DNA from: Thermoflavifilum sp.
GTDB taxonomy: Bacteria > Bacteroidota > Bacteroidia > Chitinophagales > Chitinophagaceae
NCBI GenBank assembly: GCA_019683625.1
Contig: JADGHY010000111.1
Location: forward strand, 1 to 6,907
DNA length: 6,907 nucleotides
Reading direction: 5' to 3'
The translations under genes were made by a program, and so were the position numbers. The notes below the pieces were generated by a model that was given only the letters and a program-made list of their open reading frames with translations, searched no databases and was not told where the DNA came from. Positions within the stretch are counted from its first letter, which is position 1. Every line of letters begins with the position of its first letter. This document shows, one piece after another, positions 5,127-6,907 of this stretch.

Positions 5127-6907
5127 ATGAAGATGCGTTTCATTACGAAGTTTGCTATGGTGCTGGCCTTTCTGGCAGCGGGTGCGGCTGTTCATGCACA
5201 AAGTGTGGACGATGCCATTCAGAACCTGAAATATCAAAAATACCGGACAGCCAAGCAGATCCTGCAACAATACCTGGCTAACCATGCTAAAGACGACCGG
5301 GCTTATTATTACCTGGGCCTGGCCGATCTGGGCCTGGATCTGGCTGATTCTGCACGCATGGACTTTCAGCAGGGCCTGCAAGTGAATCCCGGCTCCCCCC
5401 TGAACACCGTGGGCATGGCTCGCCTCGATATCCTCAATGGCAAATACGATGAAGCTAAAACAAAAATCCAACAAGCTTTTGATGCCTCAAAAGGTCGGGA
5501 TTTTGAAGTGATGCGCGCTATCTTGGAAGCAACGGCTCAATCTCCCAATGCGGATAATCGCTACGCCATCGACCTGCTGCTGCAAATGAGGAATGATCGC
5601 AAAAACAAAAAATACAACTTCACGGCCGATGATTACATTGCCTTAGCCGATGCGCAGATGCAGCTGCCAGGCGGGGCTGGCGACGCCGCAACCAATTACC
5701 AGAACGCATTCTATGCCGACCCTAAAGATGCTCAGGCCTATGATAAATATGCCGAAGTGCTCATGAGCGCCAGAGCTTTCGACAATGCACTGGAATTTTA
5801 CCATAAAGCCATCGAGGCCAATCCCAACTATCCACCTGCTTACCTGCATCTCTACGAATATTACCGGCTGCGCAACCTCGACTCGGCAGAACAATACATT
5901 AGCCGTTACATGCAGCTGGCCGACGATAAGATCAATGCCCAGGTGAACCTCGTGGACCTGCTCTATACCGAAGGTTTGCTGCAGCACGATACCACCAAAT
6001 ATCGCCAGGCTATTGATAAGGCCAACGAAATCATGAGCCAGGTAAATGATGCTACCCAGACGCGCCTGTACAAGTTAATCGCTGTGAGTGACCTGGCATT
6101 GGGTGATTCCCTGGATGCCAAAAAGAACATGGATATTTATTTCTCCCGCCATCCAGATCCGAAATATGCAAAATTTGACTACCAGACCTATGCGCAGATC
6201 TTGATGAAATTAAATCAGGACTCGCTGGCTAATATTTATTTTGCCAAAGCGATCGAGGCCGATACCACACGAGACCTGAACGCCCTGCGGGGGATCGCCG
6301 AAGATCTTCGCAAACAAGATAATTTCCGCGGAGCTTCGCTATACTATAAAAAGATCCTGGACATTGCCGATGGCCAGGCCCAGGTGGCAGATTATTTCTG
6401 GTATGGTTTTACCCTGATGTACAGCGATGAGCCCGACAGCGCGGTGGCCGTATTCCAACAGATGGTAAAAAAATTCCCCGAAAAACCCAATCAACGTACA
6501 GCTTATTACTACTGGGGCCAAGCCCTGATGATGAAAGACACTGCTTCTACCGGACCGGTGGGACTGGCTATTGAACCGCTGGAAAAATACCTGAGCCTGG
6601 TGGATACCGTAAATGCCGAAAACCAAGCTCAGATCGTGCGGGTCTATTACTACTTAGCCGCTTCCTACCTGACCAAGAACGACTACGACAAGGCTAACAC
6701 TTATGCCGATAAGCTGGCTACCTACAATCCTCAGCTGGCTTCGCAAATCTATGGCCAGATTGCTGTAAATTATTTACATGCCAAGAATCGCGAAGGCGCA
6801 ACCACTTATGCCCAGAAAGCCCTTAAACTCAATCCCGGAGATTCCACTTCCCAGCAGATTCTGGATTACTACAAACAGCTCGATGAATATAATGCCCGGA
6901 TGCGGGA
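5127..6907 (+). CDS. Secreted TPR-repeat protein (3' end outside window)
   Basis: The frame is open from the ATG at 5127 to the right edge (593 codons) with no stop. A signal peptide is evident: a basic start, a hydrophobic core (MVLAFLAAGAAV) and a signal peptidase I site after AVHA at residue 24, leaving Gln25 as the first mature residue. The rest is helical repeats of the tetratricopeptide type. The clearest units are at about residues 205-238 (AYDKYAEVL, then FYHKAIEANPNYPPAY), 386-413 (RGIAEDLRKQDNF, then YYKKIL), 505-536 (YYYLAASYLTKNDYDKA) and 541-573 (IYGQIAVNYL, then AQKALKLNPGD). No catalytic motif is visible, so the protein is most likely a periplasmic scaffold for protein-protein contacts. 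It follows the PstS-like gene by 34 bp with no terminator between them, so they are probably in one operon. The stop is probably not far beyond the edge. Confidence 0.9.
   Translation, partial: MKMRFITKFAMVLAFLAAGAAVHAQSVDDAIQNLKYQKYRTAKQILQQYLANHAKDDRAYYYLGLADLGLDLADSARMDFQQGLQVNPGSPLNTVGMARLDILNGKYDEAKTKIQQAFDASKGRDFEVMRAILEATAQSPNADNRYAIDLLLQMRNDRKNKKYNFTADDYIALADAQMQLPGGAGDAATNYQNAFYADPKDAQAYDKYAEVLMSARAFDNALEFYHKAIEANPNYPPAYLHLYEYYRLRNLDSAEQYISRYMQLADDKINAQVNLVDLLYTEGLLQHDTTKYRQAIDKANEIMSQVNDATQTRLYKLIAVSDLALGDSLDAKKNMDIYFSRHPDPKYAKFDYQTYAQILMKLNQDSLANIYFAKAIEADTTRDLNALRGIAEDLRKQDNFRGASLYYKKILDIADGQAQVADYFWYGFTLMYSDEPDSAVAVFQQMVKKFPEKPNQRTAYYYWGQALMMKDTASTGPVGLAIEPLEKYLSLVDTVNAENQAQIVRVYYYLAASYLTKNDYDKANTYADKLATYNPQLASQIYGQIAVNYLHAKNREGATTYAQKALKLNPGDSTSQQILDYYKQLDEYNARMR

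Noticed and set aside
5025..5474. Minus-strand frame of 149 codons opposite the end of the PstS-like gene and the start of the TPR gene
   Set aside because: It runs antisense to two convincing genes, has no family signature and is best explained as a shadow frame. The same holds for the minus-strand frames at 5643-5987 and 6339-6626.
1..6907. CRISPR arrays, insertion sequences, phage genes, tRNA or rRNA genes
   Set aside because: I saw no regularly spaced repeats, transposase or integrase motifs, cloverleaf or ribosomal RNA sequence on either strand.

Overview
The window looks like ordinary chromosomal DNA from a member of the Bacteroidota, most likely the Chitinophagaceae or a close relative. 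The grounds are the style of the DsbD and histidyl-tRNA synthetase proteins, start codons without Shine-Dalgarno sequences, a -7 box of the Bacteroidota type (TAACTTTG), and a PstS-like lipoprotein followed by a secreted TPR protein, a pairing I know from this phylum. The genus cannot be fixed by reading alone. There is no transposase, integrase, CRISPR array, tRNA or rRNA.

Layout. (1) 1-1884, plus strand: a three-domain thiol:disulfide interchange protein of the DsbD family, cut at its N-terminus by the window edge. (2) 1866-3738, minus strand: a two-gene unit made of a low-molecular-weight protein tyrosine phosphatase (3229-3738) and then hisS (1866-3236). The two overlap by 8 bp, and hisS overlaps the end of dsbD tail-to-tail by 19 bp. 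(3) 3739-3930: a divergent intergenic region. It carries the probable minus-strand promoter and a perfect 7-3-7 inverted repeat in the predicted leader of the phosphatase-hisS mRNA. (4) 3931 to the right edge, plus strand: a tight cluster of a small two-helix membrane protein (3931-4164), a PstS-like lipoprotein (4178-5092) and a large secreted TPR-repeat protein (5127 to beyond 6907, no stop in the window). The gaps between these three are 13 and 34 bp.

How the genes work together. DsbD moves electrons from the cytoplasm to periplasmic thiol proteins. The phosphatase and HisRS are housekeeping proteins that are probably co-transcribed and translationally coupled. The right-hand cluster is the least understood part. 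Its binding protein has a PstS fold, but by hand alignment it lacks the residues that hold phosphate in PstS, and no ABC permease or ATPase lies beside it. In other Bacteroidota, as I recall, such genes follow ExbB/ExbD/TonB genes, so an envelope role tied to TonB energy is a reasonable guess. No ExbB, ExbD or TonB gene is present in this window. I found no clear-cut new system; the three-gene cell-envelope cluster is the best candidate for follow-up.
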